From contig CANQMJ010000007.1 of assembly GCA_947624945.1 (NCBI GenBank), positions 1 to 30,440 of the forward strand: a DNA stretch of 30,440 bases, in the 5' to 3' direction. Below, piece after piece: positions 13,623 through 23,800 of this stretch; position 1 is the stretch's first letter, and each line of letters begins with the position of its first letter. This DNA is from an uncultured Clostridia bacterium. Its GTDB lineage: Bacteria; Bacillota; Clostridia; Oscillospirales; CAG-272. The notes below the pieces were generated by a model. The model saw only the letters and a list, made by a program, of their open reading frames with translations, was not told the origin of the DNA and did not search any database. Both the position numbers and the translations under genes were made by a program.

Positions 13623-15382
13623 TATCTGCCACCTCCAACTGCTGCGAGCTCCGCGTCGATCTCGGACTTTATCGCCTCATATTCGCGCTTGTAGTCCGCG
13701 GTGGGCGCCGATTTCGCGCGTCCGATGCGCTCGCGCACGTCGAGCGTCGATATGGCCTCGATGTCGGCGCCGTTCTCGATAGCGCGCGACGCGGCGTCGC
13801 GGAAGTAGAGTATCAGTCCGAGCAGATCATGCTGCTTTTCGGGCGGGCAGAACGAGTCGTCGGGCGACATCGCGTCCTGCTGTAAGAAATCCTCTCTCAC
13901 CGACTGCGCGACGTCGAGCGTCAGTCTGTCGGACGCAGACAGCGCGTCGATGCCGACGAGCTTGACTATCTCGTCGAGCTCCGCTTCCTTGGACAGTATC
14001 CTCATAGCCTCCGTGATCTGCTCCATCCAGTCGGCGGCGATATTCTTCTCATACCACGGCGCGAGTCTGTCTTTATAGAGCGAATACGAGTTGAGCCAGT
14101 TGATGGCGGGGAAGTGGCGGCGGTATGCGAGGGACGAATCGAGTCCCCAGAACACCTTCACTATGCGCAGCGTCGCCTGCGATACGGGCTCCGAGATGTC
14201 GCCGCCCGGAGGCGATACGGCGCCGATGGCGGTCAGCGCGCCGACTCTGTCGTCGGAGCCGATACACTTGACCATTCCCGCGCGCTCGTAGAACTGCGCG
14301 AGACGCGACGTCAGATACGCGGGATAACCTTCCTCGCCCGGCATCTCCTCGAGACGTCCCGACATTTCGCGCAGAGCCTCTGCCCAGCGCGACGTCGAGT
14401 CCGCGATGAGCGCGACCGAGCAGCCCATGTCGCGCAGATATTCCGCTATCGTTATGCCCGTGTAGACGGACGCTTCGCGCGCCGCGACGGGCATATCGGA
14501 CGTGTTGGCGATGAGCACCGTGCGCTTCATCAGCGACGAGCCCGTTCTCGGGTCCGCGATCTCGGGGAATTCCTGCAAAACGTCCGTCATCTCGTTGCCG
14601 CGTTCGCCGCAGCCGATGTAGATGACAAAGTCGGCGTCGCTCCATTTAGCGAGCTGATGCTGCACGACCGTCTTGCCCGAGCCGAACGGCCCCGGTATGC
14701 AGGCGGTGCCGCCCTTTGCGACCGGGAACATCGAGTCGACGTTTCTCTGACCCGTGATGAGCGGCTCGTTGGGAGGCAGCTTTTCCTTATACGGACGCGC
14801 CTTGCGCACCGGCCACTTCTGCATCATCGTTATCGGCACCTCGCCCTGTTCGGTGTCGAGCTTGCCTATCGTGTCGGTCACGGTGTAATAGCCGGACAAA
14901 AGCTCCGCTATCTTGCCCTCCGTGCCCGGAGGCGCCATTATCTTATGCTCGACGACTTCGTTTTCCTTGACGATGCCGTAGACGTCGCCGCCCTTTATCT
15001 TGTCGCCGCGCTTCGCGGTCGCCTCAAAGTACCACTTCTTTTCCCTGTCGAGCGCGGGCAGATCGATGCCGCGCGTGATGTTCGGACCGACGGCGTTCTT
15101 TATCGCCACGAGCGGGCGCTGGATGCCGTCGTATATGTTTTCCATGAGCCCGGGACCGAGCTCGACCGACAGCGGAGCTCCCGTCGATACGACGCGGTCG
15201 CCGCGTCCGATGCCCGCCGTCTCCTCGTAGACCTGTATGGACGCACGGTCGCCGTGCATCTCTATTATCTCGCCGATGAGGTTCTTGTCGCCGACGCGGA
15301 CGACGTCGAACATGTTCGCCTCGCGCATTCCCTCGGCTATGACGAGAGGTCCCGATACCTTAACGATTCTTCCTTCTGTCAC
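13622..15382 (-). CDS. ntpA: V-type ATP synthase/ATPase subunit A (catalytic)
   Basis: Catalytic ATP-hydrolysing subunit of the head. The 586 residues show the N-terminal barrel (GRIVKVSGPLVIAEGM), the bulge region specific to subunit A (about 115-190), the P-loop GPFGSGKT (231-238), the GERGNEM catalytic-glutamate loop (~258-264) and SRWAEALREMSGRLEEMPGEEGYPAYL. The start codon is GTG at 15380-15382, judged from the homology; the Shine-Dalgarno is weak, with AAAGGA about 20 bases upstream. It is coupled to subunit B by a one-base overlap. Confidence 0.98.
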   Translation of the reverse strand: MTEGRIVKVSGPLVIAEGMREANMFDVVRVGDKNLIGEIIEMHGDRASIQVYEETAGIGRGDRVVSTGAPLSVELGPGLMENIYDGIQRPLVAIKNAVGPNITRGIDLPALDREKKWYFEATAKRGDKIKGGDVYGIVKENEVVEHKIMAPPGTEGKIAELLSGYYTVTDTIGKLDTEQGEVPITMMQKWPVRKARPYKEKLPPNEPLITGQRNVDSMFPVAKGGTACIPGPFGSGKTVVQHQLAKWSDADFVIYIGCGERGNEMTDVLQEFPEIADPRTGSSLMKRTVLIANTSDMPVAAREASVYTGITIAEYLRDMGCSVALIADSTSRWAEALREMSGRLEEMPGEEGYPAYLTSRLAQFYERAGMVKCIGSDDRVGALTAIGAVSPPGGDISEPVSQATLRIVKVFWGLDSSLAYRRHFPAINWLNSYSLYKDRLAPWYEKNIAADWMEQITEAMRILSKEAELDEIVKLVGIDALSASDRLTLDVAQSVREDFLQQDAMSPDDSFCPPEKQHDLLGLILYFRDAASRAIENGADIEAISTLDVRERIGRAKSAPTADYKREYEAIKSEIDAELAAVGGGR

Positions 15383-15434
15383 TTTATTCTCAGCCGTGTC
15401 CTTTCAAGTTAAATAATTGCCGGCAGCCAAACGG

Positions 15435-15761
15435 TCATTCCCGGAAAAGGATGTCGGCGCCGACGGCGACCTCGACGTGGCGCTTTATCTGCGCCATGCC
15501 GTAGCTGAGCGCGCCGTCCGCGCTCTTTTTATCGGGCAGCACCGTCACGGCGGGCGTCATGCTGCCGTTATATTTGCCGATGTCGCCGGGGATCGCCTCC
15601 GCGATCGCCTCGGTGACAAAGATTATAGCGTAGTCCTCGTTCGCTATTCTGTGCAGTATCTCCGCCGCGTCAGCGGGGTCCTCGACTTCGTACACCGTAT
15701 ATCCGAGGGCTATGAAGCCCGCGACCGTCGCGCGGTCGCCGATAACGCCTATCTTGTACAC
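15435..15761 (-). CDS. ntpG: V-type ATP synthase/ATPase subunit F
   Basis: Small rotor subunit attached to D. The 108 residues begin YKIGVIGDRATVAGFIALGY, with the family GD-xTVxGF motif, and include an EDYAIIFVTEAIAEAIP segment and a C-terminal helix. The start is taken as GTG at 15759-15761, with GGGGGTGG a few bases upstream; the frame is open further upstream to 16106, but that part is only the shadow of subunit C. Spacing is 11 bases from the C stop and 52 bases to the A start. In Enterococcus this position is named ntpG, in archaeal nomenclature atpF. Confidence 0.93.
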   Translation of the reverse strand: MYKIGVIGDRATVAGFIALGYTVYEVEDPADAAEILHRIANEDYAIIFVTEAIAEAIPGDIGKYNGSMTPAVTVLPDKKSADGALSYGMAQIKRHVEVAVGADILFRE

Positions 15762-15772
15762 AGAGCCACCCC

Positions 15773-16822
15773 CTACACAGTGCGGATTCTGTCGGCGAGC
15801 TTGTCGTACGGCACGCCGGCGCGCTTGCCCGCGATGATGATGCGCGCGTTCTTCGCGTTGTACTCGCGCTCGACGAGAAAGCCGAATATGACCGCCGCGC
15901 CGAACACCGTTTTCTTCGCCTCCGCAGCAAACGAAAGATACGCGTCGTCGGCGTCTCTTTCGAGCGCCGACAGCGGTGTGTCTGCGGACGTGAGCGCGTT
16001 GTAGAACGTCTCGGGCACGCGTCCCTTCACGTATGCGGACAGCGTCTCTTCGCCTTCCTCCGCCGCCGTGATGATGCCGTCGACGTCGATATTGCCGCCG
16101 CCGCACAGCGCGCGGCGAAGCAGCTCCGACTGCGTCTGCGGCTTCATCCTTATGACGCGCACGGCGGTCACGACATTCGTCAGGTCGATCTTTACGCGGA
16201 CAGCGTCCGAGAACAGCTTTATCCCCGTTTTGTCCGCGCCGTCCGCCGTCATCTCAAACGACGCGCCGTCGAGCGGCAGATCTATCGACTGCGGGTCGCC
16301 CGTCTTCGCATACGCGTCTGCGGCGTCTCGCGCCGCGTCCGCGAACGCGCCCGGCAGCTCCGCATACTCGCGCGTCTTTATCGCGCGCGTGACCGTGTCG
16401 GTCGGTATCGAGCCGCACGAGAAATAGAGCGGCGACGGGTCGAGCCCGCGTGCCTCGCATTTCAGCGCCGTCTTTATGTTGTTGCAGTCGTACTGGTAAC
16501 GCAGGAAATCGAATACGTGTACGTCACCCACGATCTCGGCCGCCGTGCGGAACGAGTCGTTTACGTACTCGTCGCATATAGCCTCGGCAGTGTCGACTCT
16601 CGCATCGGGCGGCAGCGTCGCGCGCCCCTCGAAGAGCGCCGCCTCCGCTTCCTCCGCGTCGGCTGCCTCAAGCATACGCTTTACTACCGCTCGCGAAAGA
16701 CCTCTGTCCTCCACCGACCTGATGTACGCGCTCGCGTAGAGGAAGTCCTCGTCCTTAAGCTTTTTTGCCGTTTTTATTTTTATCTTCCCGAGTCCGGCTT
16801 TTTTCTTTTTTTCAGATGCCAT
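15773..16822 (-). CDS. ntpC: V-type ATP synthase/ATPase subunit C (d/AC39 type)
   Basis: Funnel-shaped subunit that joins the central stalk to the membrane c-ring. The 349-residue helical protein has FLYASAYIRSVEDRGLS near the N-terminus, FDFLRYQYDCNNIKTALKCEARG (about residues 124-146), and KIDLTNVVTAVRVIRMK, all typical of the vATP-synt_AC39 family. A lysine-rich N-terminal extension of about 23 residues precedes the domain. The start is ATG at 16820-16822 with GAGGTG upstream, nine bases after the subunit E stop. Confidence 0.95.
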   Translation of the reverse strand: MASEKKKKAGLGKIKIKTAKKLKDEDFLYASAYIRSVEDRGLSRAVVKRMLEAADAEEAEAALFEGRATLPPDARVDTAEAICDEYVNDSFRTAAEIVGDVHVFDFLRYQYDCNNIKTALKCEARGLDPSPLYFSCGSIPTDTVTRAIKTREYAELPGAFADAARDAADAYAKTGDPQSIDLPLDGASFEMTADGADKTGIKLFSDAVRVKIDLTNVVTAVRVIRMKPQTQSELLRRALCGGGNIDVDGIITAAEEGEETLSAYVKGRVPETFYNALTSADTPLSALERDADDAYLSFAAEAKKTVFGAAVIFGFLVEREYNAKNARIIIAGKRAGVPYDKLADRIRTV

Positions 16823-16831
16823 GCCCGCACC

Positions 16832-17500
16832 TCAGCTCTCGGGATACAAAGTCTTATATACGACGGGGTCGAGCGTCTCGCGCAGCGATTCGAGAAGCAG
16901 TGACAGCGAGCAGTTTTCTTCGACTGCGCCCGCCCTCACGATAACGCCGCCGTCGATGTCGGCGCTACCGTCCGCGAGCACGACGCGCTTCGCCGCGTCC
17001 GCGCCGACGGCGCGCTTATAGTTGTTCTTTATCGTCAGAACTATCGCTTCGCCGAACTCCTCGCGGTCGCGGGGATTGAATACGAGCTCGTACTTCACGG
17101 CTCCGATGTCCTCCCCGTACTGCGTCTTGCGCTCCTCCGCCTTCGTCGCGTGACTGCGTATCGCCGACACCGCCAAAACGATGAGCAGCGACGCGTACTC
17201 GTCGCGCGGCATGTCGAGAAGCTGTCTGTGCGCTTCTTCGTACGCCATGTCGACGCCGCGGCTCTTCTGCCCCGAGATGATGTTCCGTCTTGTCATCGCC
17301 GCCGACGACTTCGCGCGCGTTATGACTGCCTCCGCCTCGCGCTCCGTCCGCTCCGCGTACTCGGCCTCGACCTCCGCTATCTTTCCGTCGTACTCGGCTT
17401 TTATGCGCTCCGCCTCGCCTGACGCCGCCGCGAGCATTTCCTCGCACTCTTTTTCGGCGTCGGACTCGATGCGGGCGATTATTTTGTCAAGTCCCTTCAT
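16832..17500 (-). CDS. ntpE: V-type ATP synthase/ATPase subunit E (peripheral stalk)
   Basis: Stator subunit that pairs with the G/H coiled coil. The 222 residues start MKGLDKIIARIESDAEKECEE and have a long charged, alanine-rich coiled coil (about 1-90, with AEYDGKIAEVEAEYAERTEREAE), then a globular C-terminal domain with GGVIVRAGAVEENCSLSLLLESLRETLDPVVYKTLY. That last motif is the conserved end of the family. The start is ATG at 17498-17500; the Shine-Dalgarno is weak (GCAGG). It lies between K and C. Confidence 0.95.
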   Translation of the reverse strand: MKGLDKIIARIESDAEKECEEMLAAASGEAERIKAEYDGKIAEVEAEYAERTEREAEAVITRAKSSAAMTRRNIISGQKSRGVDMAYEEAHRQLLDMPRDEYASLLIVLAVSAIRSHATKAEERKTQYGEDIGAVKYELVFNPRDREEFGEAIVLTIKNNYKRAVGADAAKRVVLADGSADIDGGVIVRAGAVEENCSLSLLLESLRETLDPVVYKTLYPES

Positions 17501-17528
17501 AGCCTGCGTCAGCTTTCGTACTTTCCCG

Positions 17529-18053
17529 TCAGCCTACGTTTGCGAAGAGGACTGCGAGCAGGGAGATGAGCAGCGCGAATATCGCGTACGTCTCAACGAG
17601 CGCCGCCGACGTCATTGCCTTCGCGACCTCGCCCGGACGCTTCGCTATGAGATTCACGCCCGCAACGGCGACTCTCGCCTGCTTGATGGCGGAGAAGTAA
17701 CCGACGATCGCTATCGGCAGGCACGCGAACAGGAAGTATGCGCCCTGCGCTATCGACAGCGACGTAAGTCCGCCGAACAGACCTATCTTAAAGAGAACGA
17801 GGAACGCGGTGACAAGACCATAAATGCCCTGCGTGCCCGGAAGCGCCTGCAAAAGCAGCGTGCCGCCGAACTTGGACGGGTCGTCGGTCAGAAGTCCCAT
17901 CGACGCCTCGCCGACCATGCCGACGCCCTTCGCGCTGCCCATGCATGCGAGAAGCGCCGCGAGCGCGGCTCCGAGAACGGCGAGAGCCGTGCCGGACATC
18001 GTCGCCGCCGCGTTCATAAGATAATCGAATAAAGTCATTCCTGTTGCATCCAT
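17529..18053 (-). CDS. ntpK: V-type ATPase proteolipid subunit K (c-ring), Na+-binding type
   Basis: Rotor-ring subunit that carries the translocated ion. The 174-residue protein is a fused pair of two-helix hairpins, as in Enterococcus hirae NtpK. First half: GSAKGVGMVGEASMGLLTDDP, then LQALPGTQGIYG. Second half: FSAIKQARVAVAGVNLIAKRP, then ALVETYAIF. Residues L71, T74, Q75, Q125 and E154 align with the E. hirae Na+ ligands L61, T64, Q65, Q110 and E139. I chose the ATG at 18051-18053, preceded by AAAGGAG; the frame opens further upstream, but that extension belongs to subunit I sequence. Only the second half has the ion-binding glutamate, normal for this type. Confidence 0.96.
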   Translation of the reverse strand: MDATGMTLFDYLMNAAATMSGTALAVLGAALAALLACMGSAKGVGMVGEASMGLLTDDPSKFGGTLLLQALPGTQGIYGLVTAFLVLFKIGLFGGLTSLSIAQGAYFLFACLPIAIVGYFSAIKQARVAVAGVNLIAKRPGEVAKAMTSAALVETYAIFALLISLLAVLFANVG

Positions 18054-18072
18054 TTCTTTTTTCTCCTTTGGA

Positions 18073-20052
18073 TCATGCAATATTTGCTTTTTGTTTGTAG
18101 ACGTAGAACTTCGGGTCGGGTTCGAGCGGCACGAACGCACGTCCGCCCGATTCGTAGAATTTGCCGAAGAATTCGATATACTGCAGTCGGCTCGTGTGAA
18201 CGAACGTGCCGAGCAGGTTTATCGCGATGTTGAGCGTGTGACCGATAAGTATCGCTATGACGAATATGATAAGTCCGAAGAAGCTCGGTCCCGCGAGCGT
18301 GCCGAGCAGGTTGAACACGCTGCCTATGACGGCGGACGCCAGTCCGAGCGAGAGCACGCGCGAATACGAGAGCAGGTCGGACACGTACGATATCGTATCG
18401 TAAAGCGACATCAGCCCTTTACCTATCTTCATCACTATGCTCTTCTCTGCGCGTCCCTGCGTCGCGATGAGTATCGCGTAGCCGAGGGCGAGCACAACGA
18501 TGCCGGGCACAGTCAGCGCGCCGACGCCGGCGCCCATTCCGACCGCCATCAGTATGCCGCCGAGGAACACGAGTATCCACGAGCCCGCGTCGAATATCGC
18601 GTCCCACACAGTCTTAGTCTTACAGAGTATGTAGAACTTGACCGAAAGCGCGCCGATAAGATGTACGGCTCCGAGCGCAATCGAGACGACGAGGAACGTC
18701 ATCGGGTCGTTTATCGGGTTGAACCATACGGCGAGGTCCGGCTCCTCGGCGACGCCGAAGAATCCTGTCGCCATCTTGCCCGGCAAATCTCCGAAGTAGC
18801 CGCCGAGAAGTATGCCGCACACCATCGACGATATGCCGCATATCGCGAACATGCGCAAAAACTTGTTGAGCGTCCCGCGCGGTTTCATGAGTTTCAGTCC
18901 GAGTATGCATGCGAGCGACACTACGAGTCCGTAGCCGAAATCGGCGAACATGAACCCGAAAAGGATCATGTAGAATATGCTCATCACGAACGTCGGGTCG
19001 TAGGTGCCGTATTTCGGCAGTGCGTATAGCTCCACGACAGGCTCGAACGATTCCGCGAATTTGTTGTTTTTCAGCTTGACGGGCACGTCCTCAGTCTCGG
19101 GGTCCGGGTCGTCGAATTCATACGCGCATCCGAGCTCGTTGAGCATTTCCTCTACCTCGCCGACCGATGCGGCGGGGACCCAGCCCGCCACGTACACCGT
19201 CGACTCCGTCTCCGGCATACGCGACCGCGCCTCCGCGTACTGCATCCGCGTTCGTTCAGCATCGTGATACATCTCGATCTCGGGTATCGCCTCCGCGAGC
19301 GTATCGGCTTCGGCGGACAGACCGTCCTTCGTCACCGTCAGCTGCTCGATCTTGACCGTTATCTCGTCGAGCACGTCGGCAGCCGTTTTGTCGTACTGCG
19401 ACGCGGGGGATTTGACGAATCCCGCCGACGTCAGCCACCGCAGAGCGGCGGCAGTGTCGTCCTTGTGCGTCAGCACCGACACGTAAACGACGCCGTTTAC
19501 TTCATTTTTGTATATTATCGCGCCGCCCGTCTCGTCCGTGAACCGTTCGAGGTCGGACTCGCCCGCGCTGCCCGACGGCAGACTTCCTATCGTCACGTCT
19601 GTGTAGCGCGTGCCCGCGAACGAGAGCGTCAGATCGTAGTCTCGCCACGGCTCAATCGCGTCCGCGTCGGCGGTGAGCTTCGCGATGTCGGACTTCGTCT
19701 TTGCGATCTTTTCGCCGAGCCTGCATGCGTCGTCGGCAAAATCGCTCGCTTTCTGCTCGCGTTCCGGCTCGGGATCGCCTCTCTCAAGCTCCGGCTTCGG
19801 CGAAAACAGCTTCTTTTTGACCTTGCTGTGCGGCGACAGGACGTCTATGGCGGTCGTCGCCGCCGCGATGCGCCCCTCTATCCGCCGCCTTGCGGCGGTC
19901 ACGTCGGCGCCCGACAGCGACAGCGACTCCACGTCCTCCGGCGACATTACGTCGACGTCGACGCACGACAGCCATACGAGCCGCCGGCACAGCTCGTCGC
20001 AGCTGTCCCGGCTCGATATAGCCGTCAGTCGTTTCATTTCAGTTATCGGCAT
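18073..20052 (-). CDS. ntpI: V-type ATP synthase/ATPase subunit I (membrane stator, a-type)
   Basis: Provides the ion half-channels and stator anchor. The 659 residues have a cytoplasmic N-terminal half (about 1-345) with coiled coils and two alpha/beta lobes, then about eight membrane segments from YDPTFVMSIFYMILFGFMFADFGYG onward. R565 in LLSYSRVLSLGLA is the conserved arginine expected to face the c-ring glutamate, and HTSRLQYIEFFGKFYESGG is the conserved closing motif. The start is ATG at 20050-20052 with GGAGAG about 13 bases upstream; it overlaps the end of the G/H gene by 14 bases. Confidence 0.96.
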   Translation of the reverse strand: MPITEMKRLTAISSRDSCDELCRRLVWLSCVDVDVMSPEDVESLSLSGADVTAARRRIEGRIAAATTAIDVLSPHSKVKKKLFSPKPELERGDPEPEREQKASDFADDACRLGEKIAKTKSDIAKLTADADAIEPWRDYDLTLSFAGTRYTDVTIGSLPSGSAGESDLERFTDETGGAIIYKNEVNGVVYVSVLTHKDDTAAALRWLTSAGFVKSPASQYDKTAADVLDEITVKIEQLTVTKDGLSAEADTLAEAIPEIEMYHDAERTRMQYAEARSRMPETESTVYVAGWVPAASVGEVEEMLNELGCAYEFDDPDPETEDVPVKLKNNKFAESFEPVVELYALPKYGTYDPTFVMSIFYMILFGFMFADFGYGLVVSLACILGLKLMKPRGTLNKFLRMFAICGISSMVCGILLGGYFGDLPGKMATGFFGVAEEPDLAVWFNPINDPMTFLVVSIALGAVHLIGALSVKFYILCKTKTVWDAIFDAGSWILVFLGGILMAVGMGAGVGALTVPGIVVLALGYAILIATQGRAEKSIVMKIGKGLMSLYDTISYVSDLLSYSRVLSLGLASAVIGSVFNLLGTLAGPSFFGLIIFVIAILIGHTLNIAINLLGTFVHTSRLQYIEFFGKFYESGGRAFVPLEPDPKFYVYKQKANIA

Positions 20053-20362
20053 TTTTTCTTATCTCTCCGATTATGACAGCGACGGCGTCGTCGAGATTTT
20101 TCCTCGACCCGCGCCACATCTCCGCGGCCTCCCCCTCGGCGTCTGCGCGGCTCTTTTCGAGCAGCGCGCCCGCCTGCTTCGAGATCAGCTCGAGCTTTTC
20201 GTTCATATCGGCGGCGCACGATACTCTCGCGGCCTCGAGCCGCGCTTTCCCGTCGTCCGTCGCCGACGATATCATCGCGCGCGCTTTAGCGGCGGCGCGG
20301 GACTTCGTCTCCTTCGCCTTATTTTCCGCCTCGAGCACGGCGTCAACAGCTTCCTTTGACAA
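20039..20362 (-). CDS. ntpF: V-type ATP synthase/ATPase subunit G/H (peripheral-stalk coiled coil)
   Basis: Forms the stator coiled coil with subunit E. The 107 residues are alanine-rich and highly charged, a continuous coiled coil (AVDAVLEAENKAKETKSRAAAKARAMI and so on) ending in a short hydrophobic DDAVAVIIGEIRK helix, as in AhaH/NtpF. I place the start at TTG (20360-20362) because AGGGAGG lies eight bases upstream and family members are about 105 residues long; an upstream ATG at 20404 would add 14 unlikely residues. GACAC and GTGTC flank the ribosome binding site and could fold it into a loop. It is the first gene of the ATPase operon. Confidence 0.85.
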   Translation of the reverse strand: MSKEAVDAVLEAENKAKETKSRAAAKARAMISSATDDGKARLEAARVSCAADMNEKLELISKQAGALLEKSRADAEGEAAEMWRGSRKNLDDAVAVIIGEIRKNADN

Positions 20363-20431
20363 TCGGACACCTCCCTTGTACAGTGTCATCACGGCATAAT
20401 GCAATAAAACCGCACATTACCGTTACCATAC

Positions 20432-20460
20432 AGTATACCACACGTGCGCGTATAAATCAA
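20432..20460 (-). promoter_or_regulatory. Promoter of the V-ATPase operon
   Basis: Minus strand: TTGATT (20455-20460), 17-base spacer ending TGTGG, TATACT (20432-20437). Predicted leader is about 65 bases. No other promoter is apparent down to araA, so this may drive eleven genes. Between 20461 and 20541 I see nothing else. Confidence 0.75.
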
Positions 20461-20541
20461 GCGCGTATTTGTTAAATTTTATGCATTTGCCGACGTTTGC
20501 CTGACATTTGTATAAAATACCGCCGCGCAAATTATAAAATC

Positions 20542-20574
20542 CGCGCGGAGGACACCCGCGATGTCCTCCGCGCG
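20542..20574 (-). terminator. Rho-independent terminator after the small membrane protein gene
   Basis: Perfect 13-bp stem CGCGCGGAGGACA with its complement (20542-20554 with 20562-20574), 7-base loop, followed on the minus strand by ATTTTATAATTT. It separates the 20581-23885 unit from the V-ATPase promoter. Confidence 0.8.
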
Positions 20575-20580
20575 ATAAAG

Positions 20581-20844
20581 TCACGACAAAAACAGATACG
20601 CTGCCGCGCCGAGCGCTCCGAGCGCGAGCAGATAAAAGAGCGACGGACGCAGATACGAAAGCGCACCTGTCGCGCCCCTTTTCTTCGCGGACATGACCTC
20701 CGCCGTCGCCGCCGCAGCCATGAAGATGCCCGCTAACAGAAACGATATCGGGTACGTGCGCGCGCCGCCCCAAAAATAAGCGTAAAAGCACACGACCGCG
20801 ACTGCGGCGGACGATATGAGCGAAACTAACCTGTATTTGTCCAT
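20581..20844 (-). CDS. Small membrane protein, unknown function
   Basis: I do not recognise this 87-residue protein. It has about three hydrophobic segments (residues ~7-25, 33-49 and 67-86) joined by short loops, one of them basic (SAKKRG). The start is ATG at 20842-20844 after GAGGGGAGC. It overlaps the end of the large upstream gene by 19 bases, so the two are translationally coupled and may work together at the membrane. A terminator follows. Confidence 0.75.
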   Translation of the reverse strand: MDKYRLVSLISSAAVAVVCFYAYFWGGARTYPISFLLAGIFMAAAATAEVMSAKKRGATGALSYLRPSLFYLLALGALGAAAYLFLS

Positions 20845-23800
20845 CGTGCTCCCCTCTTTTTCCCGTTTTCGGCGACGCGCTTTGCGTCGATTATGTTTTT
20901 ATTGCGTCCGCGGTACAGCATCGCCGTCACCGCAACGCCGAGAGCCAGCGACAGAAGCAGCACCGCCATTATTTCGAGCAGTTTGCCCTCGCGCTCGACG
21001 TCGCCGCCGCCCTCGTCTGTCGGCGCGAACAGCGCCGCGAGCTCGTCGTCTCCGATCGTGCGGCTGCAAAGCGACACGCGCGAAATATACATATCCCCCA
21101 CGTCGTCGACGGGAAGTATCGCTATGCCGTATATGTCCGACAGCCCCGCAAACGGCGTCGCATCAATGTAGAACGAACCCGAAAATCCGCGCAGATAGAG
21201 CCGCGTGCGGTACGTGCCCGACGATGAATAGATCACCGCCTCGCACTCGCCGTCGTTTTCGGCGTAACATTCGACGCACAAAACCGGCGCATCTTTTATG
21301 TCGAGCCCGCCGAGATACGACGTCATTATGCCGACGCCGCCTGCGGCGCGAAGCGCCCTCTCACCGCCTCCGGCGCGCACCGTGGCACATTCGCCCGCCG
21401 CGCGCACCGGGAACCAGCCCGCCGAGTCGAACGTGTCGGTGAAATCGTATATGCTGTACCTGCCCGCGATGTCGGAACCCGACACGAGCCTGCCGACGGT
21501 GCGGACGAGAGGGTGCGACGATTCCGGCGCGTTTATGCTCCCGTACCGTTCGCCGAACGCGTACATGAGCGCGGTGTTATACCTGTCGGTGTCGAGATAA
21601 CCGAGCGCGGACATGAACGCGTCTTTTTCGTCGTCGTGGATGGGCGCGCCGTCTATGTCGTACAAAAACGCGGCGACCGACACGCGCGTGCACGTCTCGT
21701 AATATTTTTCGATATAGTCGCTCATGAGCTGCTGACCCGTGAGCGCGTAGCCCTCGAGCGGCTCGCAGATGATGAACTGCCCCGATACGGCCGTCTCGCC
21801 CGACAGCGCGAGCTGCGACGATATCACATCCGACATAACTGCCGGCGTCGCCGACTCCGCGAGCAAATAATACGTCACAGTCCCGAGTGCGCGAAGCTCG
21901 CGCGACACACCGCTTATCATCATCTCGGCGTCAACGCCGTTCGGTCGCTCCCACCCCACGACAGTGTCCCCTATCGGCAAAATTACGCGAAAACCCGAAA
22001 TGTTCGCTCTGCCGACGCCGTATGCGACGGCGAGAGACGCGGCGGCGTCGCGCGCGGCGTCCTCTCCCTCGTACAGATCGGAAACGCAGCTTTCCCCTAT
22101 CGCAATACCGCGAATGAAACCGTAGTCGGCGGAACTGTAGCGCGACGTCAGATAGTCGACGGCGGCGTAAAGACGCAGAAACGATGTCTCGTCCGATACC
22201 GTGACCGCATGCGATGCTCCGTCTCTGTCGTCGACGAGGCGCAGATAGCACGACGCGCCGCACGTCGACGGAGCCTTTATCTTTTCGTCGAGCATGGCGA
22301 GATATTCGTTGTCAAAGTAGAACAGAGAGCCGCCAAGCGAATAGAGACGGCCCGTCGTCGCTGTGCCGAACAATTTGTCGAGCGAAACGTCGGTCAAAAT
22401 AACGGACGCGTCCGTGCACATCTTCTGCGTATAGACTCCCATCGTGCTCTGCACCGGCGTCGGCAGCTTCGCGCCCGCCTCCTCCGAGAAGTCCGCCATG
22501 CGCGGCTGACCTATCATCAGTTTTTCATCGCCCGAGACGAGGCACACCACGTACCGCATCGCGCGGTACGCGGTCGGGAGCTTGTCCGCGCCGAGCGTCA
22601 CGTTGAATCTCGTCGTGACGTCTATGACCTCGACGGGCTCGTAAGGCGCTGTTTCCTCGCCGTCCGCCCCGTCCGCGTCTTTGCCGAACACATATTCCTC
22701 GATGTCGCCGTAGACGGGCACGCAGTATACGGCGACTGAGCCGTTTATGTGACCAGCGACGACGTCGGACGGTATCTGTCCGCGTATGTTGATACTGCCG
22801 TCGGCGAGCATGCGGCACGTGTCGACGGAGCCGACGGACACGTCAGTGACAGCGTCGCTTTTGACGGCCTCTATCGACTCAACTGTTATGTCGCCGGGGT
22901 CTCTGCCGTCGAACATCATGTATATGTTGGATAAATTTGCGATGTCATCGACCGGGAAGTACAGCGCCGCCGCAAGTCCCGTCGACGGTATATTTATGCT
23001 GTCAGTTCTCGTCACCTCGCCGTCGGTGTAAAAGTACGTCAGCCGCAGCGACGACCCCGACGTGTCCGAGACTGTCACGCGTATGAAATCGGCGGTATAT
23101 TCGCCGCTCCTGTCGGGGATGCAGACGCCGAGATTCAGCATCGCAGACATCCCGTTTCTGCGCACCGTTATGCCGTCCGGGCCCGATGTGGTGTACGTCG
23201 CGCCCTCCGCCGTTATCATTGTGCCGAGGAATCTTTCCTCGAACGACGTGTCGCGCACCGACGTCATCGTGACCGCGTCGACGCGGAAATTCGTCCTGAC
23301 GTGCGCCCCCGTCGCCGCGCCGCCGCTCATATCGGATGTGACCGATATCGTCAGTCCCGTGATGCGCGAGCGCATGTTCCAGTGACCGAACTCGGCATTC
23401 ACAAGCACCCACTCGCCCGCCCTGACCGGCGTCGAATACGACGACCTCATCGTGCCCGACGAGACGTCGACTGTGACGATGTAGCTTGTCGCCGCAGCTA
23501 CGTCGGTGCCGCCGAGCTGCTCGGACGGCGTTATATTGATGTAAAACGACAGTGCGCTATACGCGTACATGTTGACGGGCGTTTCAAATTCGCGCGATAT
23601 CGACACGGGCACGCCGATGTAGGCGTCGTAGTCGCGGACGGCGACGTAGCCGGTGTCGCCTGTGCCGGACGAGAACTGCGCCGTCTCGTCGTTATATCTC
23701 ATCGCCGACACGGTGCCGCCCGCCTGTGACGACCATGCGGTCGAGTCCGACATGTCGTCAACGAGGGCGGATACGGGGACGGCGGTGCCGGGTGCCGCAG

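Noticed and set aside
14114..15412. 432-codon plus-strand open frame opposite V-ATPase subunit A
   Set aside because: Mirror of a highly conserved gene; Arg/Val/His-rich composition with no domain.
15435..16106. 223-codon extended version of the subunit F frame
   Set aside because: The first 115 residues are an Arg/Gly/His-rich shadow of subunit C; the family homology starts at the GTG at 15761.
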